From Alkalimonas cellulosilytica (GTDB lineage Bacteria; Pseudomonadota; Gammaproteobacteria; Enterobacterales; Alteromonadaceae), in assembly GCF_036325985.1 (NCBI RefSeq), contig NZ_JAUHLI010000002.1:124001-188000 (forward strand): a stretch of DNA of 64,000 nt, read 5' to 3'. A program made the position numbers and the translations under genes. Shown here piece after piece: positions 42,224 through 50,530 of this stretch. The notes under the pieces are model-generated. The model saw only the letters and a list, made by a program, of their open reading frames with translations. It ran no database searches and had not been told where the DNA came from. The first letter of the stretch is position 1. Every line of letters starts with the position of its first letter.

Positions 42224-43132
42224 ATGCATGCTGTAGTGCTGTTTTTAACCTTTTTCTCAGTGTTAAGCTTGGCCGGATGCTCGCCGGCACCAGAGCCAAA
42301 GCAAACTGAAACGGTGTTGATGATCGTTGCTGATGGCCGTGACTATGCTTTTGAGCGTGGTGAAGGTCAGTACCGGGTGCGCTTTAATTACACCGGTGAC
42401 AACTGGACCCATGCCGATGTTGCGGCCATTCAGGTACAAACCACTCAGCCCATCGCCATCTTGCCGCAGCAGTACACCTCGCCGGGCAAGATGATGCCCG
42501 GTGCCTTTGTAAACGGCGCCAACATTGGCCGGCTCTGGAATGAAATCACTCAGCAGGAAATGGCGCAGCGGCTGCAAGCGCTGGGCTTTTTTGTGCTGAC
42601 GCCGAGCATTCAAATGTACAGCGAAGATCTGGATGGCTATCAGGGCTTTGAGCACTTCATTGCTGCCATTCATAAAGGCAATGACCATGTGCAAACGGTG
42701 CTGTTGACCGCCGATGCCCACGATCCCAATGCGCAAAATCCCTTACCCGGTGCCCAGATGCTGGTGACTGGCACCAATCCGCGCAACAAGGCCTGGGAGC
42801 AGTTGATCCAAGACTACATTGCGCCTTTTTACCAGCAGGTTGGGCTCGGCAATCAGGGGGCCAGGGTGCGAGGCGGTTTATCGGATGTGGAAGGCTCGTC
42901 GGCTGCCTGGCACCCGCTGATTGAACGGGCTGCCGAATATGGGGCGACCGTCAGCATTATGGAAGTGAGCCGTGCCATTGATATCGTGGAGCAGGTCGGC
43001 TCGATGGAAGCTGGTCGTGATTGGGCGGCCCCTTTGTTTGATGCCGTGGCGCTGGCGATGGCCGATTATGCCTGTAAGCAAGGCTTTGACCTGCCAATTT
43101 GTAAGGAGCTCTCAGATGTTGCAACGTATTAA
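42224..43132 (+). CDS. Lipoprotein of unknown function, first gene of the guanidinobutyrase operon
   Basis: This is a 302-residue protein with a lipoprotein signal (SLAGC at about 18-22). I do not recognise the family. It has a possible metal-binding segment TADAHDPN near residue 164 and conserved-looking motifs such as GRLWNEITQQEM and SIMEVSRAIDIVEQVG. The frame begins with TTG at 42221, but ATG at 42224 follows directly and is preferred. The last 17 bases overlap the aldehyde dehydrogenase start. The position suggests a periplasmic role in substrate handling, which is a guess. Confidence 0.7.
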   Translation: MHAVVLFLTFFSVLSLAGCSPAPEPKQTETVLMIVADGRDYAFERGEGQYRVRFNYTGDNWTHADVAAIQVQTTQPIAILPQQYTSPGKMMPGAFVNGANIGRLWNEITQQEMAQRLQALGFFVLTPSIQMYSEDLDGYQGFEHFIAAIHKGNDHVQTVLLTADAHDPNAQNPLPGAQMLVTGTNPRNKAWEQLIQDYIAPFYQQVGLGNQGARVRGGLSDVEGSSAAWHPLIERAAEYGATVSIMEVSRAIDIVEQVGSMEAGRDWAAPLFDAVALAMADYACKQGFDLPICKELSDVATY

Positions 43133-44558
43133 TGCCCATTTTATCAATGGCAGCTGGCGTACTGTCGCGGCGCCAGAGTGGTTTACCCTGGTCAATCCGG
43201 CCACGGAAGAAGCCATCAGTTGCGTAGCCCGGGCCGATGCCGCCATGGTCAACGAAGCCATCGCAGCGGCTTATCATGCACAGGACGCCTGGGGACGACT
43301 GGATTTTACCGAGCGAGCGCTGTATCTGCAGCAGATGGCCGACTACTTAACCGCGCACCGTGATGAGTTGGCGCAGGCCATCACTGACGAGCTGGGCTGC
43401 CCGCTCTGGTTTAGCCGCGAGGTGCAGGTGGACGATCCCATCGATGCCTTGCGCAATCATGTCGGCTTTGCTGCCACCTTGCAGCGCGAGCAATCATGGG
43501 ATGCCCGGCTCAAAGTGCGTAAAGAGCCTATTGGGGTTTGTGGCTTGATCACCCCCTGGAATTACCCTTTGCATCAGCTGATTGCCAAGGTGGCACCGGC
43601 ATTGCTGGCCGGCTGCCCGGTGATTGTGAAACCGGCTGAGCAAACGCCACGCAGTGCCATTATTCTGGCGATGGCGGCCGAAGCGGCCGGGCTGCCTGCC
43701 GGGGTATTTAACCTGGTGCTGGGCTGTGGCGAGCAAATTGGCACCATTTTGTGTCAGCACCCGGATGTGGATTGCATTTCCTTTACCGGCTCAACCCGGG
43801 TTGGCCGGCTGATCCAGCGCAACTGCGCCGACACGGTGAAAAAAGTCTGTCTGGAGCTGGGTGGTAAATCGGCCTTTATTATCGGCCAGACCGCTCATCT
43901 GGCTGAAGCCGTTCAGCTTGGGGTCGAAGATGTGATGCTGAACTCGGGCCAGACCTGTGTGGCGCTCACCCGGATGCTGGTACCGGCGGAGCGCTATGAA
44001 GAAGCTTGTACGCTGGCAGCCGCAGTTGCCAGTCAACTAACGATTGGCGATCCGAAAGCCGAAGACAGTTTTCTGGGGCCAGTGGTCAGCCAGCAGCAAT
44101 ACCAGGCGGTGCTGCAGTACATTGAGCTTGGGCTGGACGAAGGGGCGCGCCTGCTTTGTGGTGGCACTGAGCGGCCGGCAGGGCTTGCGCAAGGTTATTA
44201 CATAGCTCCGACCATTTTTGCCGATGTGCACAACGAGATGCGCATCGCCCGTGAAGAAATTTTTGGGCCGGTGCTCTGCATTATTCCTTACAGTGATGAA
44301 GACGAAGCCCTGCGGCTGGCCAACGACTCACCCTATGGCTTAAGTGGCCGGGTTTGGGCCGATGATGACGCCGAGCGAGAGCGACTGGCGCTCGGCATCC
44401 GGGCGGGGCTGATTTTTACCAATGGTGCTGAATGGCACAATGCCGCCCCTTTTGGTGGTTTTAAGCAATCCGGCTATGGCCGTGAGCTGGGCCTGGCTGG
44501 GGTGGAGGAGTTTCTGACGCTGAAATCCATCGTGACAGAGGAGCAACAGCATGACTGA
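43116..44558 (+). CDS. NAD-dependent aldehyde dehydrogenase
   Basis: From the ATG at 43116 (AAGGAG seven bases upstream) the protein has 480 residues. It carries ITPWNYPLHQL, the catalytic glutamate in LELGGKSAF and the catalytic cysteine in NSGQTCVALTRM. It belongs to the broad betaine/gamma-guanidinobutyraldehyde group. In this operon, next to a guanidinobutyrase, it probably oxidises 4-guanidinobutanal (or 4-aminobutanal) to the acid. It starts within the end of the lipoprotein gene and overlaps the ureohydrolase start by eight bases. Confidence 0.88.
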   Translation: MLQRINAHFINGSWRTVAAPEWFTLVNPATEEAISCVARADAAMVNEAIAAAYHAQDAWGRLDFTERALYLQQMADYLTAHRDELAQAITDELGCPLWFSREVQVDDPIDALRNHVGFAATLQREQSWDARLKVRKEPIGVCGLITPWNYPLHQLIAKVAPALLAGCPVIVKPAEQTPRSAIILAMAAEAAGLPAGVFNLVLGCGEQIGTILCQHPDVDCISFTGSTRVGRLIQRNCADTVKKVCLELGGKSAFIIGQTAHLAEAVQLGVEDVMLNSGQTCVALTRMLVPAERYEEACTLAAAVASQLTIGDPKAEDSFLGPVVSQQQYQAVLQYIELGLDEGARLLCGGTERPAGLAQGYYIAPTIFADVHNEMRIAREEIFGPVLCIIPYSDEDEALRLANDSPYGLSGRVWADDDAERERLALGIRAGLIFTNGAEWHNAAPFGGFKQSGYGRELGLAGVEEFLTLKSIVTEEQQHD

Positions 44559-45504
44559 GCGGGTATTGAATCAACCCTTAAGTGGCAATGAGATGCCACG
44601 CTTTGGCGGCCCGGCCAGCTTTATGCGGCTGCCGCAAGCTCAGGAGCTGGCAGAGCTGGATGTTGGCTTTATTGGTGTGCCCTTTGATATCGGCACCTCG
44701 AACCGACCCGGTGCCCGGCTGGCGCCCCGGCAGATCCGGGATGAGTCCCGCATGCTGCGTCCTTACAACATGGCGACCCGGGCGGCGCCCTTCGATAGCT
44801 TGCAAATTGCCGATATCGGCGATGTCGCCATCAACACCTTTAACTTAAGCAAAAGCATCGACATCATCGAGCAGCATTACCAGCAGGTGCTGGCTGCCGA
44901 TGTGACGCCGCTGACCATGGGCGGCGATCACACCATCGCTTTACCAATTTTGCGGGCGATGAAGCAAAAATACGGCCCGGTAGCCCTGGTGCATGTCGAT
45001 GCCCATGCCGACATCAATGAGCATATGTTTGGCGAGCGCATCGCCCATGGCACGCCCTTTCGCCGGGCGGTGGAAGAAGGCTTATTGCAGTGCGATAAGG
45101 TGGTGCAAATTGGCCTGCGCGGCACCGGCTATGCGGCCGATGACTTTGACTGGCCGCGTCAGCAGGGTTTTCTGGTGGTGACCGCAGAAGAATGTTGGGG
45201 TAAATCCTTGCAATCTTTGATGGCGCAGGTGCGGCAGCGGATAGGCAATCAGCCGCTGTACTTATCCTTTGATATTGATGGCATTGATCCGGCCTATGCG
45301 CCTGGCACCGGTACGGTGGAGATTGCCGGTTTGACGGTGCCACAGGCACTGGAAATTATCCGCGGCTGCGCTGGCCTTAACTTGGTGGGTGCCGATCTGG
45401 TGGAAGTATCGCCACCCTACGATCCGTCTGGCAATACCGCTTTGCTGGCGGCCAACCTGCTGTTTGAAATGCTGTGCGTCTTGCCCGGCGTTAAGCGCCG
45501 CTAA
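44551..45504 (+). CDS. gbuA: Guanidinobutyrase/agmatinase-type ureohydrolase
   Basis: The 317-residue enzyme has the ureohydrolase manganese motifs GGDHTIALP, VHVDAHADIN and SFDIDGIDPAYAPGTGT. The segment GTPFRRAVEEGLL to IGLRGTGYAADDFDW is typical of the GbuA branch (4-guanidinobutyrate to GABA and urea), more so than of SpeB. Agmatine remains possible. The GABA made would be degraded by gabTD at 11.0-13.8 kb. It is followed by a LuxR-type gene 9 bases later. The gene symbol is given on sequence resemblance only. Confidence 0.82.
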   Translation: MTERVLNQPLSGNEMPRFGGPASFMRLPQAQELAELDVGFIGVPFDIGTSNRPGARLAPRQIRDESRMLRPYNMATRAAPFDSLQIADIGDVAINTFNLSKSIDIIEQHYQQVLAADVTPLTMGGDHTIALPILRAMKQKYGPVALVHVDAHADINEHMFGERIAHGTPFRRAVEEGLLQCDKVVQIGLRGTGYAADDFDWPRQQGFLVVTAEECWGKSLQSLMAQVRQRIGNQPLYLSFDIDGIDPAYAPGTGTVEIAGLTVPQALEIIRGCAGLNLVGADLVEVSPPYDPSGNTALLAANLLFEMLCVLPGVKRR

Positions 45505-45513
45505 GGAGATCCT

Positions 45514-46389
45514 ATGTCAACTTATGCATCCCCAACCGATATGCTGGCCTGGAGCCAGGCCTTACTTAGTTGCCAACAGGCTTGTGGTAAACCCCGCTTT
45601 TATCAACAGCTTGAATGTCTGTTGCAGTTGCTACTGCCAGCCGATGAGTACCTGGTGCTGATGTTTGATCCCAAAAGGCCTCCTGAGTTGTTGCATCAAC
45701 GTCATGCGCTCACAAGCGATGACTTTGAGCGCTACTTAAAGTCGGCTTATGTGCTGGATCCGTTTTACCGCAAAGGCTTGCAACAAAATTCCCAGGGGGT
45801 TTTCAGGCTACGCGACATTCTGCCGGCCGATTATCAGGATTATGATCAGTACTACAACAGCTATTTCCGCCATCTGAAAATAGCCGATGAAGTGGGCTAT
45901 CTGATCCCCTTGCCGGCTGAACGGCGCTTTGTGCATATTGAACTGGCCCGCTTTGCCGGTGCTGAATTGTTCGATTGTGCCCAACTGGAGCAAGCGCGGC
46001 AGTTGTTTGAATTGGTTGCCAGTCTGGTGATCCAGCATCAACAGCAGTTGCCTTTTCAGCAAGCCGGCAGTTGCCCGGAGCACGATTACATCGAAACCTT
46101 TTACCGGCGCTTTGGCAGTGAGGTGTGTACGCCGCGGGAGCACGAAGTGCTCTGTTACATGCTGCAGGGCTACTGCGTGAAAACCATTGCCAGCCAGATG
46201 CAGCTGGGGCTGGAAACGATAAAGATGCATCGAAAGAACTTGTATGCCAAACTCAATATCGGCTCGCACCCGGAGTTGTTGGCCCTCTTTATTGACTTAC
46301 TGACTGTCACAGAACCGCCGGTACGCTGTGATCCATTGCGGCACAATCCCAGGCTGCAGTACAGCCCGGCCTTATCGGAAGCCTGTTGA
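45514..46389 (+). CDS. LuxR-type transcriptional regulator
   Basis: The 291-residue protein has a LuxR helix-turn-helix at the C-terminus (CTPREHEVLCYMLQGYCVKT then QMQLGLETIKMHRKNLYAKL). The first 200 residues are an unassigned sensory domain with no receiver or autoinducer motif that I can see. AAGGAGATCCT precedes the ATG. It is coded between gbuA and the peptidase and probably controls this operon. Confidence 0.85.
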   Translation: MSTYASPTDMLAWSQALLSCQQACGKPRFYQQLECLLQLLLPADEYLVLMFDPKRPPELLHQRHALTSDDFERYLKSAYVLDPFYRKGLQQNSQGVFRLRDILPADYQDYDQYYNSYFRHLKIADEVGYLIPLPAERRFVHIELARFAGAELFDCAQLEQARQLFELVASLVIQHQQQLPFQQAGSCPEHDYIETFYRRFGSEVCTPREHEVLCYMLQGYCVKTIASQMQLGLETIKMHRKNLYAKLNIGSHPELLALFIDLLTVTEPPVRCDPLRHNPRLQYSPALSEAC

Positions 46390-46390
46390 T

Positions 46391-48514
46391 ATGCGTTTTT
46401 GCTGTTTGCTTTTGCTGTTGTCCTTGCCGCTGCAGGCGGATTGGTTTGCTCCGCTGGATTTGCCTACACCCACCTTAGTGCGCACCGCGACCGGAGAGCC
46501 CGGCCCTGAGTACTGGCAGCAACAAGTGGATTATCGCATTGAGGCCAGGCTTGAGCCTGCCACTGGCCTGCTTCAGGCCGAAGCTGAGGTGCGCTATCAC
46601 AATGCTGCGCCTCAGGCGTTGCCGATACTTTGGTTTGAGTTCCCGCTGCAGCGGCTGGCAGAGCCAGAGGCTGCGCCGTCGCTGCGGCAGCTGCCCAAAG
46701 GGGTAAGGCCGCCTGTCCAGCCAGAGTACCAATCGTCCGGTCTTGAAAGCCTGCAGGTTTTTACTGGCAACAAAGCTTTGGAGCTGCGGCAGCAGGGCAC
46801 TTTTTATGGCGTGGTGTTGCCAGAGTCTTTGCCAGCTGGCGCTGTGGCCGAGCTGCGCTTTGTCTGGCAGCTAAAGCTGCCAAACCGGCTGGATCCGCGG
46901 CGGCCGCGCGCTGGGGTCGAGACGTTGCCCGATGGCCGAACTTTGGTAGCTTTAACCCAGTGGTATCCCAGAGCAGTGGCATTTAGCGATCAGCGCGGCT
47001 GGGATCTCACGCCATTTTTAGGCGATGCCGAATTTAATCTGGAGCTGGGCAACTTTGATGTGCGTCTTCAGGCACCGGCCGATTACCTGCTGTTTGGCAC
47101 TGGCGAGCTGCAAAACCCGGATGTTTTCACTGTCGATGAACGCCAGCACTGGCAAGCCGCCAGTGGTCAGAGCCGGGTTACCCAGGCCGGTGATGCCAGC
47201 ACATGGCGGCAGTGGCATTTTAAAGCAGAGCTGCAGCGCGACTTTGCCCTGGTCGCCGGCAATGCCTGGCGCTGGCAAACCAAACTGCTGGATTTGCCCG
47301 ACCAGCAGGTGCGGTTGCAGGTGGCATTTCCGGATAACGGCCGCTGGCTCTGGCAGCGCTATGCGCTGGCTGCGACCGAGCACAGTGTGCGGCAGTTGCA
47401 GGCTTATCTGGGGCCCTTTTCGGTCAACACCCTGACCATTGCCAATATCGCTGGCATAGGTATGGAGTTTCCCGGCCTGAAACTGGTGGGCTTTCGCGGG
47501 CCGGATGCCGCTATCGACGGGCCCGCTCCGGCTTACAGCCGAACCCAGAAACACGATGTCCTGGGCGGCATCATGCATGAAGTGGCCCATGCGTATTACC
47601 CGATGCTGGTCAATACCGACGAGCGGCGCGAAGGCTTCTTCGACGAGGGCATTGCCAGCTTTTTGGCCTATTTGCTGGAACAAAGCTGGAGCCGCAGCTT
47701 TCAAAGTTTTTACGGTGATCCGGCCGGAGTAGCGCCCGCCATGCTGCGTGCCGATTACCAGGCACCGGTAACCCGGGCCGATCACTTCGTCCACAAGCTC
47801 GACTCGCACTACCATGTGCCGGCAGTGGCGCTGGTGATTTTGCGCCAGCAGCTGCTGGGCGCCGAGCGTTTTGATCAGATCCTGCGTGATTTCACTGGCC
47901 TATGGGCCGGTAAACGCCCTTATTTCGCCGACTTTATCCGCTTTGTCAGTGCGCAAAGCGGCCTGGAGCTGGACTGGTTCTGGCGCGGCTGGTTTTTCTC
48001 CGACCGGCATGTCGATATTGCTTTAACCAAGGCCGAGATCCTGCTGAAAAAGCCAGAAAGCTCAGAGCAGCTATCAAGCTTTTTGCGTCAGCTAGCCCGG
48101 CGCGATGGTACGCCCGTGCTACCATTGCCTGATAGCCTGACAGCTGAGGTGGAGCAGCAGTTGGCCTTGCAGGATCATTACTCCGCGCAGGATGATTTTG
48201 GCGTGCTTGGCCAAGCCGATTGGCAGCCTGTGGCTGAAGGGCAGTGGCTGCGTCTTGAACTGCACAATCGTGGCGGTATCCCAATGCCCATTGAGGTGCA
48301 AATCAGCACGGCTGATGGTATGCAGCACCAACTGCAGTTGCCGGTGGATAGCTGGCGCGCTACCCAGCAACAACTTGAACTGCATTTGTGGCTAAACAGC
48401 AGCGAGCCGGTAACGGCGGTAGAGCTGGACCCCAATCGGGTGAGTGGCGATGTCAACCCAGCCAATCAGCGTATTTCCGGGCCTTTGCCGGTGGTGTTGC
48501 TGCCGGCTTCGTAA
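46391..48514 (+). CDS. M1-like metallopeptidase, exported
   Basis: The protein, from the ATG at 46391, has 707 residues with a short signal peptide (LLLLLSLPLQA). The gluzincin zinc site is HEVAHAYYP with the third ligand glutamate in GFFDEGIASFLAY. The exopeptidase signature GAMEN is replaced by GMEFPGL, so the aminopeptidase function is uncertain and the protein may have another role or act as an endopeptidase. The start lies one base after the LuxR stop. Its last 49 bases overlap the end of the convergent phosphoesterase gene. Confidence 0.8.
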   Translation: MRFCCLLLLLSLPLQADWFAPLDLPTPTLVRTATGEPGPEYWQQQVDYRIEARLEPATGLLQAEAEVRYHNAAPQALPILWFEFPLQRLAEPEAAPSLRQLPKGVRPPVQPEYQSSGLESLQVFTGNKALELRQQGTFYGVVLPESLPAGAVAELRFVWQLKLPNRLDPRRPRAGVETLPDGRTLVALTQWYPRAVAFSDQRGWDLTPFLGDAEFNLELGNFDVRLQAPADYLLFGTGELQNPDVFTVDERQHWQAASGQSRVTQAGDASTWRQWHFKAELQRDFALVAGNAWRWQTKLLDLPDQQVRLQVAFPDNGRWLWQRYALAATEHSVRQLQAYLGPFSVNTLTIANIAGIGMEFPGLKLVGFRGPDAAIDGPAPAYSRTQKHDVLGGIMHEVAHAYYPMLVNTDERREGFFDEGIASFLAYLLEQSWSRSFQSFYGDPAGVAPAMLRADYQAPVTRADHFVHKLDSHYHVPAVALVILRQQLLGAERFDQILRDFTGLWAGKRPYFADFIRFVSAQSGLELDWFWRGWFFSDRHVDIALTKAEILLKKPESSEQLSSFLRQLARRDGTPVLPLPDSLTAEVEQQLALQDHYSAQDDFGVLGQADWQPVAEGQWLRLELHNRGGIPMPIEVQISTADGMQHQLQLPVDSWRATQQQLELHLWLNSSEPVTAVELDPNRVSGDVNPANQRISGPLPVVLLPAS

Positions 48515-49503
48515 GTCAACGATTGCTTTGGCCAGCGCCACAATGGGATGGGCTGTGCGTCAATAAATGGAGGTAACTCGTCCAGGGAGAAAGGTTGTTG
48601 ATGCTCCAGATCCCAATGCTTAAAACGGATCTCCTGGCCGATATGCAGCATGGTCATCACATGGCGGGGGGCGGAGGCCGACAGCAGTCTGCGCGCAGGT
48701 ACCCCGCCAGCCATCAATAAACCAAGATGACCAAGCTTTGCTTTGTAAAATGCATGCTGATGACCACTGATGTACCAGTCGACTTTGGTTGTTTGCATTA
48801 CATCAAGCAGAAACTCTGTCTGTTCCAAGCGCTCGCCTGGCTGCATCCTGCCTTCTGCAACCGCTACCAGCGGCAAGTGTCCAACAACCAGGCGAAAACG
48901 GGCATCTTGTACTACCGACGCGTTTAAGGTAGCTGTTAGCCAATTTTGTTCAGCTGTACTGAGTGTTGCGCCGGATGCATCGATTACCACAATGGCAATG
49001 TCATGCCAAAGCAGGCTGTAATAAAAGGGATAATGGCTATCATCCAGCAGCTGCAAATCAGAACTCTGTGGCCGATGTCTTTGCCAAAACTGTTCGGCTT
49101 GCTGTCGCTCCATCGCAAAAAGGTAATGACCAAGGGGGCTCAAAGCACGGGAACCATCATGATTCCCTATGACGGGTAGCCACACTCCTCCTTGTTGCTG
49201 AATGGGGTGCAGCATGTATTGCTCAAACGCATACCACATGCGGTTGACTTGATGTGAAGACAGCTCTTTTTTTTGACCGGCGATAACATCCCCAATTGAT
49301 AAAATCAGTTGAGGCTGACGTTCCAGCGTCAATTGCAACCATTGTTGACTTAAAAGAGGGTACTCGGTGCTGCCGTAGCGGCCATTGATATCACCCATCA
49401 GTGCAATTCGAAGTGCTGTGTTTTGCTCTGAGGCTGTTACCTCCATTGCTGTGGCAGCACCAGGCAGGAGTAGCAATAGACTGGTTAGTAACGTGGTAAA
49501 CAT
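48466..49503 (-). CDS. Exported calcineurin-like metallophosphoesterase
   Basis: The 345-residue protein has a signal peptide (residues 1-20, LLLPGAATA). The metallophosphoesterase motifs follow: MGDINGRYG, SIGDVIAG, GNHDG and SGHQHAFY. It would remove phosphate from a sugar phosphate, nucleotide or phosphodiester outside the cytosol. It follows the phosphodiester-glycosidase gene by one base, so the two are co-translated. Its last 49 bases overlap the convergent M1 peptidase gene, an unusual tail-to-tail arrangement. Confidence 0.85.
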   Translation of the reverse strand: MFTTLLTSLLLLLPGAATAMEVTASEQNTALRIALMGDINGRYGSTEYPLLSQQWLQLTLERQPQLILSIGDVIAGQKKELSSHQVNRMWYAFEQYMLHPIQQQGGVWLPVIGNHDGSRALSPLGHYLFAMERQQAEQFWQRHRPQSSDLQLLDDSHYPFYYSLLWHDIAIVVIDASGATLSTAEQNWLTATLNASVVQDARFRLVVGHLPLVAVAEGRMQPGERLEQTEFLLDVMQTTKVDWYISGHQHAFYKAKLGHLGLLMAGGVPARRLLSASAPRHVMTMLHIGQEIRFKHWDLEHQQPFSLDELPPFIDAQPIPLWRWPKQSLTYEAGSNTTGKGPEIR

Positions 49504-49504
49504 A

Positions 49505-50458
49505 TTACTCTTCCTGCAAGATAGTTAATGCGATAGGCACTGGTCGAAATTGATTAAATACCGATGTTTCCAGCACCTGCAGGGCACTTGAGCCGCCACC
49601 ATCCAGGTTGATAGCACCTTCTATATCTAAATCAAGCAAATGTTTGGGCAGTTCTGTTAAGGTCATGGCATTGCTAACAACCAGCAGAATCTCTCCCTGT
49701 GCCGTGAAGCCGATGGCGGTTCTGGGGCGAATATCGTTCAGCTCTACGCCTGAACCCCAAAAAATTTCTTCATCGTAACTTAGGGTAACAGCACCATTTT
49801 TGAGCAACACAGGGCCTCCTCCAATTGCCATTTTCAACGCTGGTAACTGCTCCCCCTCGTCAGAGCGTGGTGCGGGAAGTGGTGTATCAGAATTGCGTTG
49901 GTAAGGAAGAGGCTGCGAGTAATGACGAATATCCGTCTTTTGATCGCCAAAATGGTAAATCCAGCCAACATCACTACGCCCTTCAGTATCCAACCAAAAT
50001 AGTGCGCGCATTACTGGATAACTTTTATTGTAACGGGTTAAAGCAGCGATATTTTTGCTAAGCACTTCTTCTCCATAAACCGCAGCAGAGTATGGCTGAC
50101 TTCCTCCAAAATAACCGCCATTGATAGCACCCATCAATCCAGGGAGCTGGATTTGATCCAGCGTTTGTGCCGGTGAAAGGCGAACCGGAGCCAGGGCAAG
50201 TGGAGCATTGGCGTCAAGCCGGATGTACCAGGCTGAAAATGATGTGCTTCCGGGTTTATGGCCTTGATAAAATTGCATGCCGGTGGGTAAGTTTTCATTG
50301 TCTTGCAATTGCCAGACAATACGATCGCTAATTGGCGCAGGCTCCCGGGCCACACTGTCTTCTGCGCTGCTGCCACAACCAATTAGCAAGTAAACCACAA
50401 TCACTATTCCGGTTGACTTTCGAATTTGATGCAGTCTGCTTATCAATAATTGAATCAT
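49505..50458 (-). CDS. Phosphodiester glycosidase-family lipoprotein (NAGPA/DUF2233 domain)
   Basis: The 317-residue protein has a lipobox (LLIGC near residue 28). The NAGPA-like domain shows MGAINGGYFGG and the terminal NLDGGGSSALQV. This family includes the lysosomal uncovering enzyme that cuts the GlcNAc-1-phosphate diester, and bacterial exported proteins acting on phosphodiester-linked sugars. With a phosphoesterase one base downstream and a C39/barrel lipoprotein 72 bases upstream, it looks like part of a glycopolymer- or envelope-degrading set. GGAGAA precedes the ATG. Confidence 0.85.
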   Translation of the reverse strand: MIQLLISRLHQIRKSTGIVIVVYLLIGCGSSAEDSVAREPAPISDRIVWQLQDNENLPTGMQFYQGHKPGSTSFSAWYIRLDANAPLALAPVRLSPAQTLDQIQLPGLMGAINGGYFGGSQPYSAAVYGEEVLSKNIAALTRYNKSYPVMRALFWLDTEGRSDVGWIYHFGDQKTDIRHYSQPLPYQRNSDTPLPAPRSDEGEQLPALKMAIGGGPVLLKNGAVTLSYDEEIFWGSGVELNDIRPRTAIGFTAQGEILLVVSNAMTLTELPKHLLDLDIEGAINLDGGGSSALQVLETSVFNQFRPVPIALTILQEE

Positions 50459-50530
50459 GAAAACGTTCTCCGTTTAGGGCAATGAAGCAGCACTGTAACA
50501 GCAGCGCTGCGGACCAAAGAGCAGTCAGAG

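Noticed and set aside
47018..47815. Minus-strand open frame of 265 codons in the M1-like gene
   Set aside because: Antisense shadow covering the catalytic region of a gene with an intact zinc motif.
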